Of a stretch of DNA of 64,000 bases, positions 1-9,579 are shown piece after piece. Where the stretch lies: NCBI RefSeq assembly GCF_921293095.1, contig NC_060259.1, positions 74,396,120 through 74,460,119 on the forward strand, in the 5' to 3' direction. The position numbers were made by a program, and so were the translations under genes. The stretch is from Ischnura elegans. Lineage: Eukaryota; Arthropoda; Insecta; Odonata; Coenagrionidae. Positions within the stretch are counted from its first letter, which is position 1. Each line of letters opens with the position of its first letter. The notes below the pieces were generated by a model. The model was not told where the DNA came from and did not search any database. It saw only the letters and a list, made by a program, of their open reading frames with translations.

Positions 1-189
1 AAGGGGTTAATAGTGAAAATAGTATTGCGAAGGAAGCCAGTGAGTCCTTATTGACGCCAGAAAAAATGAATAGTGAAGTAGTGAAGAACCTAAGCATTAG
101 GAAGAGCGCTGTACCGATATAGCATCAATATTAGAATTGACGGTGCATACGAATTTTTCTCATCATCTTTCGGGTTCTCGCTACCTCGA

Positions 190-546
190 CCAGTGCTCTA
201 CATCGCCGCATACAAATCTCTACCACCACACACATTATCCAGGAATCAAATTCTACAATGGTTAACTTATAAGGCAGTCCTGATGAAGTAACTCGACAGC
301 AAATTATCGTTCAACCAGCATTTAAATGATAGTCTTACTTAGTTAGATGGAAGATGGGACTAGAAAGTTCTTCGTAGTAGAAAGACTAGAAAGTCCCATT
401 TTCCATCTAACCCCTATGTAGCTGAAATTTACGCCAACAATAGCACTTTAATAAACCATTAAAATACTTTCAAAATGAATCAATCCGTTCCCTCCTCCGT
501 CTCAGTAAGCTAATCACAATTTCCAGTGTCAGAAACACTCACAATT
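190..546. repeat. Interspersed repeat R, copy 1, with foldback
   Basis: This stretch is closely repeated at 1667-2003 and, more diverged, around 803-930. Shared blocks include ATCGCCGCATACAAATC, AAGGCAGTCCTGATGAAGTA and the AAATTATCGTTCAACCAGCA block. At 342-411 a GTTAGATGGAAGATGGGACT arm is followed, after about 30 bases, by its reverse complement, so this copy can fold into a hairpin. No coding capacity is visible. Confidence 0.75.
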
Positions 547-574
547 TTTTCATTATTGCCGAGTAAAATGTGTA

Positions 575-930
575 GTTGCTCTTCCCAGCACAGGGGCGGA
601 TCCAGGATTTCTTTCTGGGGGGGGGGGGGGGCACAAGCAAGGCCGTGTCCAGGATTTTATTCTGGGGGGGCACAAGGATACCTCGCAATACAAGACGAAC
701 GCAATGATAATGGGACTCTATTAAAATCTTCCATATTTTTTTAAGGTTCTGGGGGGCACGTGCCCCCGTGCCCCCCCCCCCCCCACCCTAGATCCGCCTA
801 TGTCCCAGCACTTACCTCAACCCCGCCATCAAATCTCTCCCACCACCCGGAGTACCCAGAAAAATGAATTCTATATTGTATAAGAGATAAGGCAGACCTG
901 ATGATGTGGCACTGCAACGAAGATAAAAGA
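575..930. repeat. Interspersed repeat R, diverged copy 2, split by a MITE
   Basis: The sequence TTCCCAGCA...CGCCATCAAATCTCTCCCACCACCC, then AAGGCAGACCTGATGATGTGG, matches the R copies at 190-546 and 1667-2003 with many changes. A hAT-like MITE at 591-802 interrupts it. The TSD of that MITE (TCCCAGCA) lies inside the repeat, which dates the MITE as younger than this copy. Confidence 0.55.
591..802. mobile_element. Non-autonomous hAT-like MITE, perfect 8-bp TSD
   Basis: The left end reads CAGGGGCGGATCCAGG and the right end is its near-complement (CCTAGATCCGCCTATG). The element is flanked by TCCCAGCA at 583-590 and again at 803-810, a perfect 8-bp target duplication as made by hAT transposases. 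A G tract follows the left TIR and a C tract precedes the right TIR. The first ~45 bases are partly repeated in tandem (a second TCCAGGATTT plus TTCTGGGGGG at about 648-667). No transposase is present. Confidence 0.85.
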
Positions 931-1589
931 TTTGAATCTTCCATGCATTGAAAGTCCGCGAGGAGCTATGTGCCTACCTTAGCTGGTGCTTTGCAAACAT
1001 GGTCGGATTTTGTTGTTGTTTTTAGGGGGGTTCATCATTTTCCACGGCGCTGTTGTGGTATGCAGTACATATCTGCCATATTACGTATGATGTCCGATAT
1101 TCGGAGACAAGTGGCTTTTAAGTTTTCATCAATTATTTTTACAATTAGTTTTTTAAGCTGCTGAAAAGAGACTTTTCATTGAGAGTCAACTCAAAGATTA
1201 CCTACCATCTCTTCCATTTTTCCATAAATTAAGGGCACGGCCGTCCCCCCCTTAATCCACCAAAGATTACAAAGGTAATCTCTGATATGCTACCAAATGT
1301 AGGTCAAGAGCATTCGCTAAACTAAATCATGGCAATGAAATGAATGGCGAAGGCCGATACTTTCTGGGAATACGTCGTATTGAGAGAAACATCCTTTGCA
1401 CTAACGCCCAAATAGAATAGGCTTTGGGGGGAGATAAAGGGGCCTACAAGGGTTGTAGGGTTGGGATAGGCAACAGGGATTCCGGGAAAATGTTTTGAAA
1501 AATGACATGCCTGGAAATATATTTTACATTATTTTGGCACTTGTTTTAAGCAGACACAGTTATTATATTTCAAAACGAGACAATAGTTT

Positions 1590-1652
1590 TAATAATTTTT
1601 TAATCTCTCTGAGGCTTTGGGGGATCTATCCCCTCCATAGTTACGCCACTGG
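1590..1652. mobile_element. Partial hAT-like MITE right end
   Basis: The stretch CTCTCTGAGGCTTTGGGGGATC...GCCACTGG resembles the right ends of the MITEs at 11617-11925 and 41877-42185 (TTTCTCTGAGCT, G-rich run, CCACTG). I did not find a matching left end, so this is a fragment or a strongly decayed copy. Confidence 0.4.
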
Positions 1653-1666
1653 CGGGGTTTATATGC

Positions 1667-2003
1667 ACTTCCCAGCACTCCCACATCGCCGCATACAAAT
1701 CTCTACCACCACCCGCATTATCCAGGAATCAAATTCTACATTGGTTAACTGATAAGGCAGTCCTGATGAAGTAACCCGACAGCAAATTATCGTTCAACCA
1801 GCATTTAAATTATAGTATTACTTAGTTAGATGGAAGATGGGACTAGGAAGTCTCATCTTCCATCTAACCCCTATGTAACTACGTGAAATTTACGCCAACA
1901 ATAGCACTATAATAAACAATTAAAATATTTTCAAAATGAATCAATCCGTTACCTCCTCCGTCTTAATAAGCTAATCAGAATTTCCAGTGTCAGAAAAACC
2001 CAC
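1667..2003. repeat. Interspersed repeat R, copy 3, with compact hairpin
   Basis: This is the best match to the copy at 190-546 and runs collinear for about 330 bases. At 1825-1868 two 20-base arms (GTTAGATGGAAGATGGGACT and its complement, with one G-U type change) are separated by only four bases, giving a near-perfect hairpin. In copy 1 the same hairpin has an enlarged loop. Confidence 0.75.
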
Positions 2004-2597
2004 AAACGCCCTACTATTAACAACTTCATTTCTTATCTGGTAACTTATTTCAAATCCAGGCTGAATGGCAGAAATAACACACCGCTTACAGAACTTTTGG
2101 GGTGCTACACGAGTATCCCAAAAACATATACACTGCCTCAATAAATCACTCTTCTATGAATATCTCTTATATCTAAACCTCATTACCTTATTTTCAAAAT
2201 TAACCATGTTTAATATTTTAATCTTCAAATAAAAAAGAAATAGGAAAAAATGATTAAAGTTCCATTTATTTCGAAATTGTAAATTCATATAAAAACAAGA
2301 AAAAAGAAATTCAAAATAAAACACCAGCAAACAAAATTTTCCCTGTATTTATTAACTGGATGGTTGGGGTGAGTCCATGAACTCATCGGTACGGCATTTG
2401 AAAAAGCGCCTTCGGGACGGCTTTTAGATTGAAAAGAGATAAAATGAAAAGTTGAAGAAATCACTAACCGTAATTTGTGATAAATTTTTCATCTCGTTAA
2501 TGGAGTCAATTTCGTGTAGTTATGAGAATTTAACACTAGAAGTATTTTCGATTCAAATTTATGACTGTTAGCTAGCAAAGTATTGTTGTCATTGGAC

Positions 2598-3104
2598 CAA
2601 GGCCGTAGGAAGGGGAGGGATCAAGGGGGATTGATCCCCCCCCGAAATGAAAAAAATGAAATTGATACTTTATGCTCGCTTGGTGCTCACACGACGATAT
2701 TATATAGCGGCGCATGGACGTCTAGTAGTCTAATGCGACTTAATTCAATAATTATCTAAGTGAATTTGTAGGTGTAGTGTGTGTAGTTGTAGTGCAGTGT
2801 TGAAATAATAGATCTGTGAATTAGTAGAGAGGTGAGTGACTTATGAGCCTCCTTAGGGACCGCAGAATTGGCATCGACACCAAGGAGTTAATTCATTTGG
2901 TCGCTGCAAAAAAAAGCTAGAAGGCTAAATTCAATTTTATAATAATATTTTTATATTTTCCTTTAAGGGTTTATAATGAATATGTATATTTAACCGTATA
3001 TGCTATTTTATTTATCTTATAAAAATAATTTTATGCTTGTCTACTATTCCATAAACCCCCCCCCCCCCCCCCCCCCCCGAAAATATTTTCTGGCTACGGC
3101 CTCG
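2598..3104. mobile_element. Non-autonomous hAT-like MITE, perfect 8-bp TSD
   Basis: TIRs CAAGGCCGTAGGAAGG (left) and the complement of CGAGGCCGTAGCCAG (right) bound a 507-base element. It is flanked by CATTGGAC at 2590-2597 and 3105-3112, a perfect 8-bp duplication. A palindromic GGGGGATTGATCCCCC block lies near the left end and a run of more than 20 C near the right end. It has no transposase coding. Confidence 0.85.
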
Positions 3105-3112
3105 CATTGGAC

Positions 3113-3767
3113 TACATAACCCGCGAGAGAATTTAAATGTATGAAATGTAACAAAACACGTTATCCATTTCCAAAATACATGACGAAACGGTCCATTTGG
3201 CAATAGGTAGAGAAGATTTGTGAGTGAATAAATTCTCTTGTACCCTTCCTGGGGTTTAAACTTGATAATATCGACGTCGCGAAGAGGCGAATCAAAATTT
3301 TCAAAATTTTATACACACGATTATTTGAGGAAACCATTCCTTGAAAATGCTTTATTACGTTTTTAAGATATTTTTACCCCGAGATTGGTTCTAAATTATC
3401 AATTTATTATTCACACATGACCCTGTGACGAAAGTAGATTGTACGTTTGGGGGGCAAGATTAATGTAAGATTAAGTAGTTTTAAATTAGTCATACCATGA
3501 TAATTTTTATTAAATAGATGTGAAATTTAAAAAATGAAGGAAGTATGGTTGTTATATTAGACGGATAGAGGTTCTGTGATAGATCGAAGCTGTGGGAGTG
3601 TAAAGCTGAACGGATAAAATTTTTTTCGGGGGACCGGGACCCTCAAGCCTTGCTCATGCATAAGCTCCTGATTAAACCCAATAGACTATCAGATATCACA
3701 GCCATAAAGCATAGAATAGTTGCAAAGACGCGGTATGATGTCTATCACAGTAACAACAGTGGACTCT
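3113..3767. other. Unassigned non-coding stretch
   Basis: A+T-rich sequence with no convincing ORF and no repeat that I recognise elsewhere in the window. Confidence 0.5.
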
Positions 3768-3796
3768 TGTTCATCATCTTTAGCCAACAATCCTAA

Positions 3797-4276
3797 AGGC
3801 CGTTTTACACGGGGCACGGAATTGCGCAGGTAAGAGCTGCATTAATTTCTAAAATAGCGTGGAATTGCGCAAATGCATGCACGAAATTAGAACAGGGGCT
3901 ATTTTGCCGTCTCGCATCCACGCATTCTTGCATGTGTTCTAGCAATTCACCGCTTTACACGACGCAATTTTGATTGCGCCTTCGCACGTACGTCAGATTG
4001 CGCAATTCCGTGTACCGTGTAAAACGGCCTCAACGGTTAACTGGGGGAAAAACGAATTCCTATACCTACCCATTCATTCGGCAAAATATTTTATTGCTTT
4101 TGTCGGACCTGGGAATAATGCGCGATTCCATGATGATGTTCTCTGTCTTTCTGGAAGGTACATGGTCTCAATTGATAAAATTGAGATTGACTGACGTACG
4201 TGCGAAGGCGCAATTTTGATTGCGCCTTCGCACGTACGTCAGATTGCGCAATTACGTGTACCGTGTAAAACGGCCT
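3797..4276. mobile_element. Harbinger-like MITE (TAA TSD), compound copy
   Basis: The left TIR AGGCCGTTTTACACGG and its right complement are flanked by TAA at 3794-3796 and 4277-4279. A complete 234-base copy occupies 3797-4030. It is followed by a CR1/L2-like LINE scrap (about 4040-4183), then a second right half (4192-4276) that begins with a long palindrome built on GACGTACGTGCGAAGGCGCAA. A 3-bp TTA/TAA duplication suggests PIF/Harbinger. The family assignment is inferred. Confidence 0.7.
4040..4183 (-). mobile_element. CR1/L2-like LINE 3' scrap
   Basis: This stretch aligns with the 3' ORF ends at 8030-8165 and 10037-10170. Shared blocks include CGAATTCC, ATTCGGCAAAATAT, TTTTGTCGGACCTGG and GTCTCAATTG. 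In the minus direction the parent encodes a motif like YIFGSDIGDKL. It is trapped inside the compound MITE. Confidence 0.6.
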
Positions 4277-4445
4277 TAAGATTGGTTTGACGCAGCTCTC
4301 CATGCCTCTCTACTATCCGCTAACCTATCCATAGCGACACATTTCTTCTCTTTTACACTTCAGACTCTTGCTAATAGAGAATAATAGAAATAACATTACA
4401 TAGTATTATGTTTCTTGTGATGTCTGAATTAGATTTGTAAATAAT

Positions 4446-4661
4446 ATAGTATTTCTTGGAGTTTAGGTCATTTATAAAATAAGTTTCAGCCAACGTTTCG
4501 ATTTATTTTTTAAATCATCTTCAGGGCTATGTAAGAAAAAGTGTGAACAATATAAAATACAGAGAATAAAACGATACACAATATTTATACATAAAAAAGG
4601 TACAATCGAAACGTTGGCTGAAACTTATTTTATAAATGACCAAAACTCCAAGAAATACTAT
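4446..4661. repeat. Inverted-repeat Penelope-like remnant
   Basis: Two arms of about 57 bases (4446-4502 and 4605-4661) are near-perfect reverse complements, both containing ATCGAAACGTTGGCTGAAAC. The left arm runs into a hammerhead-like core on the minus strand. Tail-to-tail long terminal repeats of this kind with CTGAAGA...GAAAC are a known trait of Penelope-like retroelements. The assignment rests on that motif only. Confidence 0.6.
4487..4528 (-). ncRNA. Hammerhead-ribozyme-like motif
   Basis: On the minus strand: AGCC, then CTGAAGA (complement of 4518-4524), then a six-base-pair stem GATTTA/TAAATC around an A-rich loop, then GAAAC (complement of 4495-4499), GTT and GGCT. AGCC and GGCT can pair as stem I. 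This is the type I hammerhead order (CUGANGA, stem II, GAAA) described for Penelope-like elements. Self-cleavage is not shown. Confidence 0.55.
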
Positions 4662-4985
4662 GTTATATATTAAACAAGGTCAAGAAAAGGAAAAAAATAA
4701 TATAAATGAATTAGATTTGCAATTTAATGCAACTAGCATAATCCAAAATCTGTTCATATCCATCAAAGGACAGTCGTGAAACAATCAGTCTGGTTATTCA
4801 AACTTATCAGATAGAATAATATGCAAAAAAGTGGTCGAGTGGCCATCACACCTACATATTTTGCATCTTGTGTAACGGTCTATTCAATTCCTCTTTCTTT
4901 GAGCATAGGATTCACATCATTCTGTTCGCCACTATTTTAATGGCATCCCTTTCACATTCAGAGAGGAAAACCATCAATTCTTCAT

Positions 4986-5611
4986 AATAGGATAGTTTCC
5001 TTCATCAATGAAAACGAAAGGCATTGATTGTAATTCGTTACCCAACATTAGTGTATTCATAATATACTAATTATTTCGTTTTAGAAATACCGGTTTAGAC
5101 GAATGGCCCATGCGATGTCACTCCACGTGACGTCACAGGGACCTAGTTTCTATACGAGTAGATAGGAGTTTTACATCGTCTGAGATTACCAATGCATGCA
5201 TGAGGCACAGAGCTCAAGGAAACATCTCTTAATAATCACCTATTAAAACTGCCTAAGGTCGGAAAGGTCCTTCTTTTGAAAAGGTATTAATAATCCTCAT
5301 TTAAGCCAAGCGCTACCAGCTAGCAGGGTACTCTGCTACGTGCTAGCAGCCTGCATCGTAACAGCGCTCAAAGCCTCGCCCCAAGGTCACCTCACTCAGC
5401 AGCAGCAGCGGTAACCAGAATGGCGTCACACGAGCTTTTCCCAGCATTCATACTTAAGCGTCGCATTTTCGCGCGCTTGAAAATTTTCAATTTTCATTTA
5501 ATCGCGAAAAATAGATATCGTCATTTAAAAATCTACAAATGTGAAATGCGTACTCCAGGAGAAATAATATTTTGATTTAGGCAATAAAAAATAAAAGGAA
5601 ACCACCCCATT
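4986..5611 (-). mobile_element. TIR MITE family T, copy A (internal deletion)
   Basis: This is the reverse-oriented member of a ~660-base family (other copies 15480-16151, 18930-19596, 25210-25876). The ends read AATAGGATAGTTTCC and the complement of AATGGGGTGGTTTCC. Shared internal landmarks include AAACCGGTATTT, TGACGTCAC and TTTTCAAGCGCGCGAAAA. Relative to the other copies it lacks about 37 bases near 5103. No coding capacity; no clear TSD. Confidence 0.8.
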
Positions 5612-6441
5612 GCGTAGATGAGTTGTGATAAAGGCGCGAGGCAATGAGAAAATCGTTAAACTAACTGTTCGCACCTCCAATGCGATAATAAATTCGAAAT
5701 ATTCAACGTCAATAAATTTGATATTGGGCGATGTGAAACACCAAAAATATGCGTCTTTTTATTGGCGAATTCGAGAGAAAATAAGATATGTTTTAGGAAG
5801 AAATAATTGAGATGTAGGAAAATTACTCTGTGCCCTCCCTGGCACTTCAAATTTCTAACGGCGACGTTCAAATTTCTCACATTTAGTTGGGTAAGGCAGG
5901 TTAAAAATTTGATGTTTCTCCATCGTTTTGTTTTCCTAGATCGGCACGAAAAGAGGAAACTACAGAGTTATATTAGGATTCGATACTATAAAAAGGATTT
6001 TCTTACCCACATTATTAGTCACCATCACATCGATTTCGTCTTGATTACGATGTTTAAAGCAATGCGCTGCCAAATTAATCGCCACAGCGCATCAACTTCC
6101 TTGATGATTGACATTGTGATTTGCTAGTACTCGGGGTAACATGTTGGCCCCAGAGAAATTATTATTATGATAGCCAGAATTTTTATAAATAACCTTCAGA
6201 GGATATTTCGTTTACTGAGCGCCAAAAATCGTGATATCTTATGATGCTGGATGGAAAATCTTTAACGCGACGATGAATGTTCGAGCACCAGTTAAGAAGG
6301 TTAAAAGTCTCACTTCCAAATTACCTCTTTGGAATCGATGAATTATTTTTCGAGATGAAACATAAAAATTTCGTGAATCTCGACTTCTATATATTTAAAG
6401 GAAAAGCTGCTTCCCAACCAAGACTTTTACAATGAAGTAGT
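5612..6441. other. Unassigned non-coding stretch
   Basis: It contains a weak 106-codon open frame (5807-6127, +) with no recognisable domain and no homology I can name. I see no TIRs or RNA gene here. Confidence 0.4.
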
Positions 6442-6648
6442 AAAGATTTCTTGGGTTCTGCAACGGGCCAGGCCCTTCAAATCTCCTTCCAACGTTTCCA
6501 TAAGCAACTCGCCCATCATCTTCAGGGATTCAGGAAACCAAGATTCTATTGGATTCCTGAATCCCTGAATATGATGGGCGAGTTGTTTATCGAAACGTTG
6601 GAAGGAGATGTGGAGGACCTGACCCGTGGCAGGTCCCAAGAAATCTTT
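6442..6648. repeat. Inverted-repeat Penelope-like remnant with paired hammerhead-like cores
   Basis: Arms of about 95 bases converge on a central segment near 6540-6555. Each arm carries CTGAA(G/T)A...GGGCGAGTTG...GAAACGTTGG, on the minus strand at 6489-6528 and on the plus strand at 6562-6602. Outer arm ends share TTTCTTGGG and CCTTCCAACG. The layout resembles inverted copies of a Penelope-type terminal repeat. Confidence 0.6.
6489..6528 (-). ncRNA. Hammerhead-ribozyme-like motif
   Basis: The minus strand shows CTGAAGA (complement of 6519-6525), a GATGGGCGAGTTGC spacer and GAAACGTTGG (complement of 6489-6498). Stem II pairs poorly. The inverted partner at 6562-6602 has CTGAATA in place of the core, so at most one of the two could be active. 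Confidence 0.4.
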
Positions 6649-6758
6649 TCTGCCATCGTTCACCGGGAAAGAACCAAACATTACGTCAAGAATGAAGCTA
6701 TTGGCTTCGAAAGCTTGAGCCGTCTACTGGGGCTCCGATCCGTGGGAAGCTTCTATTA

Positions 6759-6980
6759 AGGCCGTTTTACACGGTACACGGAATTGCGCAGGTTAGAGCT
6801 GCATTAATTTCTAAAATGGCGTGGAATTGCGCGAATGCATGAACGAAATTAGAACAGGGGCTATTTTGCCGTCTCGCATCCACGCATTCTTGCATGAGTT
6901 CTAGCAATTCACCGCTTTACACGACGCAATTTTGATTGCGCCTTCACACGTACGTCAGACTGCGCAATTCCGTGTACCGT
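6759..6980. mobile_element. Harbinger-like MITE, right end truncated
   Basis: AGGCCGTTTTACACGGTACACGG and the body match the copy at 3797-4030. The match stops at CGTGTACCGT, before the final TIR bases. TTA precedes it at 6756-6758. The right end was lost by truncation. Confidence 0.75.
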
Positions 6981-7480
6981 TGTTTGTAAGCCCATTGTAA
7001 GCAGCGGAAGTACGACCTCACTGCGGGGCGTAGCCCGAGTTTTCGGACTAGCCCTAGCCGGTCGACTGTCCCAGTCCGTCGCTGCGGAAGGAATCAAATT
7101 GCGGGCTCCCTATATATTTGGGAGAGGAAGAAGATCCGGGCCTTTTTTGGGATTCGTCCGTTGTGGCATGTTGTGGGCTGGCTTCTGTCCTGGGCTGCCT
7201 CGCTGCCAGATTCGCCAAACTACGTAAGCTTGGGAGCCCTTTCTTTTCCACTTTCCAAATTATTCCCTTCACCCCTTCTCCTTTGTTGCGTGTGCCGTGG
7301 TCGTCCTTTTGGCAGGGTTTCTGGTTTGTCTTAAATTAATTTTTTGGCAATAAATTACATTTTTTTCTTAATGTATTGCTGCCTGCTTACTGCCACCACC
7401 TTCACCCATAGTTCAAGCTCAGGAAACTATTTTTCCCGTGTTTCTTTTCAGGTGTTTTAATTTTATTCCTAGTGACTTGA
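6981..7480. other. Unassigned stretch, locally G+C-rich
   Basis: About 7010-7330 is richer in G+C and CpG than its surroundings, with open frames of 62-76 codons on both strands. None shows a domain I recognise. It may be a piece of an unrecognised transposon. Confidence 0.35.
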
Positions 7481-7544
7481 TATGTTATTATCTTGTGCTA
7501 AACGCATCATAGAAGCCAATACAAAAATGAAATTAGCAATAGCA

Positions 7545-7590
7545 CGGGAAGAAAAATTTTCGACCGTTTCTCAGTCTTCCTCGGGAAGGA
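7545..7590 (-). ncRNA. Hammerhead-like motif in Penelope 3' region
   Basis: Downstream of the Penelope stop, the minus strand reads CCGAGGA (complement of 7578-7584), then a possible five-pair stem GACTG/CGGTC around AGAAA, then GAAA (complement of 7558-7561). One core base differs from CUGANGA (C for U), so it is probably inactive. Its position is where these elements carry hammerheads. Confidence 0.35.
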
Positions 7591-7884
7591 GACGAGTGTG
7601 GACTGAAAAGATGACCGGAGGCTGAGAAGATTAGATAAGAAAGTGGAAGGAAGAGGGTGGGGAGTGGTGAGACGAGAGAGGGGATAAAGGAAAGGACTTT
7701 AGAGATTAGTTAAGACCAGGAGGGTTGAATGCCTCGAGTAGCCATATGACATGCATAATCGCTCCAAGGTTTTCAATTCTAGCGTTAAGGCAAAGAGTGG
7801 GAGGGAGGCTTAAATATTTCTAGGTTGAAACAACCATCAAAGTGTAAATTGCGGGAAATATGTCGGGTGGGGACAGGAAGTGAG

Positions 7885-8690
7885 TCATATCTACATCTAA
7901 GTAATACCCCGCAAGCCGCCTAAAAGGCGTGTGGCAGGGGGTGTTAGGACACCAGCCGTTCTTACATAAAAAGGAAGTGCTCTAAGGAAATTAGGACTTG
8001 TATTTATTAAAGTCCTTCATGGTTCGGGGGAAAAATGAATTCCCATATCTATCCGTTTGGCAAAATATCCCTCTTAATTTATCGCTTTTGTCGGACCTGG
8101 AAATATAGTGCGGCTATAATATTATGTTCCCCGTGTCGCTCTTAAAGATATCCATTCTCAATTGTTCAAGCAATCCAAGCCTAGCGCGCAGCCTAAGCCA
8201 GCGGCTCCCAGCCTAATTCGCTTAACACCTGGGTAACGCTCTCTGTACGGCGCACATAAAGCGTTAAAAAACAACGTTAACGTTAACAAAAACCGCTACG
8301 GGCGTACACTGTAGCTGTTTTTGACGAATCGCGCAGCCTTCCTTTGTATTTTATTCAGTTCGCGGATTAAGTCTTTCTGCACCGGATCCCATACGATCGC
8401 GGCATATTCAAGGTGCGGTCGGATGAGTGTGAAATAGCACCTTCTTTTTACTTTCTTATCCGAAAATCTTCCCACAATACGCTTGACGAATCCTAATTTC
8501 TCCAGGGCTATGCCGCAAATATTTCTTATATGTGTTCCCCACGATAGGTTCGAGGTTATCGTAACTCCCAGGTACTTCACTTCGTCTGTTGCCTTTATGT
8601 TAATACCATACACAAAATAAACATGGTTATAGTTGGACGAACTCCGAAGAACATGTACGGGCATGAATTTGCTCAGATTAAGTGCGAGTC
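7885..8690 (-). mobile_element. CR1/L2-like LINE, 3' part of RT ORF
   Basis: The open stretch 8296-8664 encodes DEVKYLGVTITSNLSWGTHI...RPHLEYAAIVWDP...LNKIQRKAARFV, the C-terminal signature of CR1/L2/Jockey-type reverse transcriptases. Further downstream a decayed SVTQ..ELGWEPL block (about 8170-8250) and a terminal GTAGATATG-like tail (about 7886) follow. It is 5'-truncated, as is usual for LINEs, and inserted into the Penelope element directly after its GIY-YIG region. Confidence 0.8.
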
Positions 8691-9343
8691 CTCACTCTTG
8701 GCTCCACAAAAGAAGGAAGGAAATGGGGAAGTAAGAATGCATGAGGCGTAGTGATTGTTTACCCGGAGGTCGAGTGAAGTGTTGGTTAGACCGATGTAAA
8801 AAGCGAGGCAATAATTGCATAAAGGGATATAAATTAAATTGCTAGTGCTGCAGGTGGGGGACGGAGTGAAAGGAAGTGGAAAAGTGAGAAATTTGTTAGG
8901 AAATGAGGATCGAACAGGTTTTGCAACGGGGTCGTAGGCATGGCGTAAATAAAATGCTGGTTCCAGATGTTAACCTTGAGAGTGGTTTGGTGGTTTTAAG
9001 GATGGGAGACAAATTTGGTGGCCTTCGGAAGGCTAAGGATGGGCAAGTAGATAAGATTTTTCAAGTTATGACATTGTTAGAAAGAATAGGAAAGAGGCTT
9101 TTAATAATTCTACTCAAAGCCTACACGTCAGAGAAGTAGGTGTTGGAAAGTGAGAGGTTTTTGGTTTTTTGTAAGAATGATTTTTGGGTATATAGCAGCT
9201 ATAATAGTTTTCTTATTTAGGAGGTTGTTAGGATATCCTAGACGAAGAAGATACTGGCGTAGGGTTTTAAGAAACGTGTCTAGTGACTCAGGGTTGTTGC
9301 AAATTCTATGGCGTCGTCAGTGGTGAATACAGTAAAAACTAGA
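8691..9343 (-). pseudogene. Penelope GIY-YIG endonuclease segment
   Basis: Minus-strand reading gives FLKTLRQYLLRLGYP, then AFRRPPNLS, then PRCKTC, then NLIYIPLCNYCLAFYIGLT...LDLRVNNH. The last part matches the Penelope GIY-YIG nuclease order (an aromatic-rich strand, a Cys pair, YIG-T, then L..R...H). In Penelope elements this domain nicks target DNA for priming. The copy is cut by a LINE at its 3' side and by a MITE at its 5' side. Confidence 0.75.
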
Positions 9344-9579
9344 CAGGGGCGCAAAAGGTATCTAGAGCTACCTTTACTTTTATCGTAATAAAAAATAAGT
9401 CAAGTCTCATGCAAAATTAAAAAAAAAGTTTTATTAAAACGGATTACACACATACAAGAAAATGCCATTTTATCATATAAAAAGTTACAATACTGGTTCT
9501 GCAATGTTTGGCAATGCGGGCGGCACCGCATGGGGGGGGGGGGCGCGAGCCCTCCGCGCCCCTCATATATCCGCCACTG
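9344..9579. mobile_element. hAT-like MITE in Penelope RT region
   Basis: The right end CATATATCCGCCACTG and a G run before it, with left end CAGGGGCGCAAAAGG, resemble hAT-type MITE ends. Its body (ACAAGAAAATGCCATTTTAT, CTGCAATGTTTGGCAATGCG) is a reverse-oriented relative of the MITE at 54414-54673, which has a perfect TSD. No TSD is evident here. Confidence 0.65.

Larger units (their letters stand above)
3768..4356 (-). mobile_element. RTE-clade LINE 3' end fragment, split by a MITE
   Basis: 3768-3796 (CATCATCTTTAGCC then AACAATCCTAA) and 4277-4356 (TAAGATTGGTTTGACGCAGC, then CTCTCTACTATCCGC) together match the last coding bases and 3' tail of the RTE at 20121-23539 (there at about 20125-20240). 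The compound MITE 3797-4276 sits between them and duplicates TAA. Confidence 0.75.

Noticed and set aside
280..320. Hammerhead or C/D-box snoRNA in repeat R (CTGATGA)
   Set aside because: CTGATGA is present, but no GAAAC partner or convincing D box is found at proper spacing in the best copies.
3056..3078. Long C run as an assembly gap or sequencing error
   Set aside because: It sits at the expected place near the right TIR of a MITE with a perfect TSD, as in related elements; only its exact length is doubtful.
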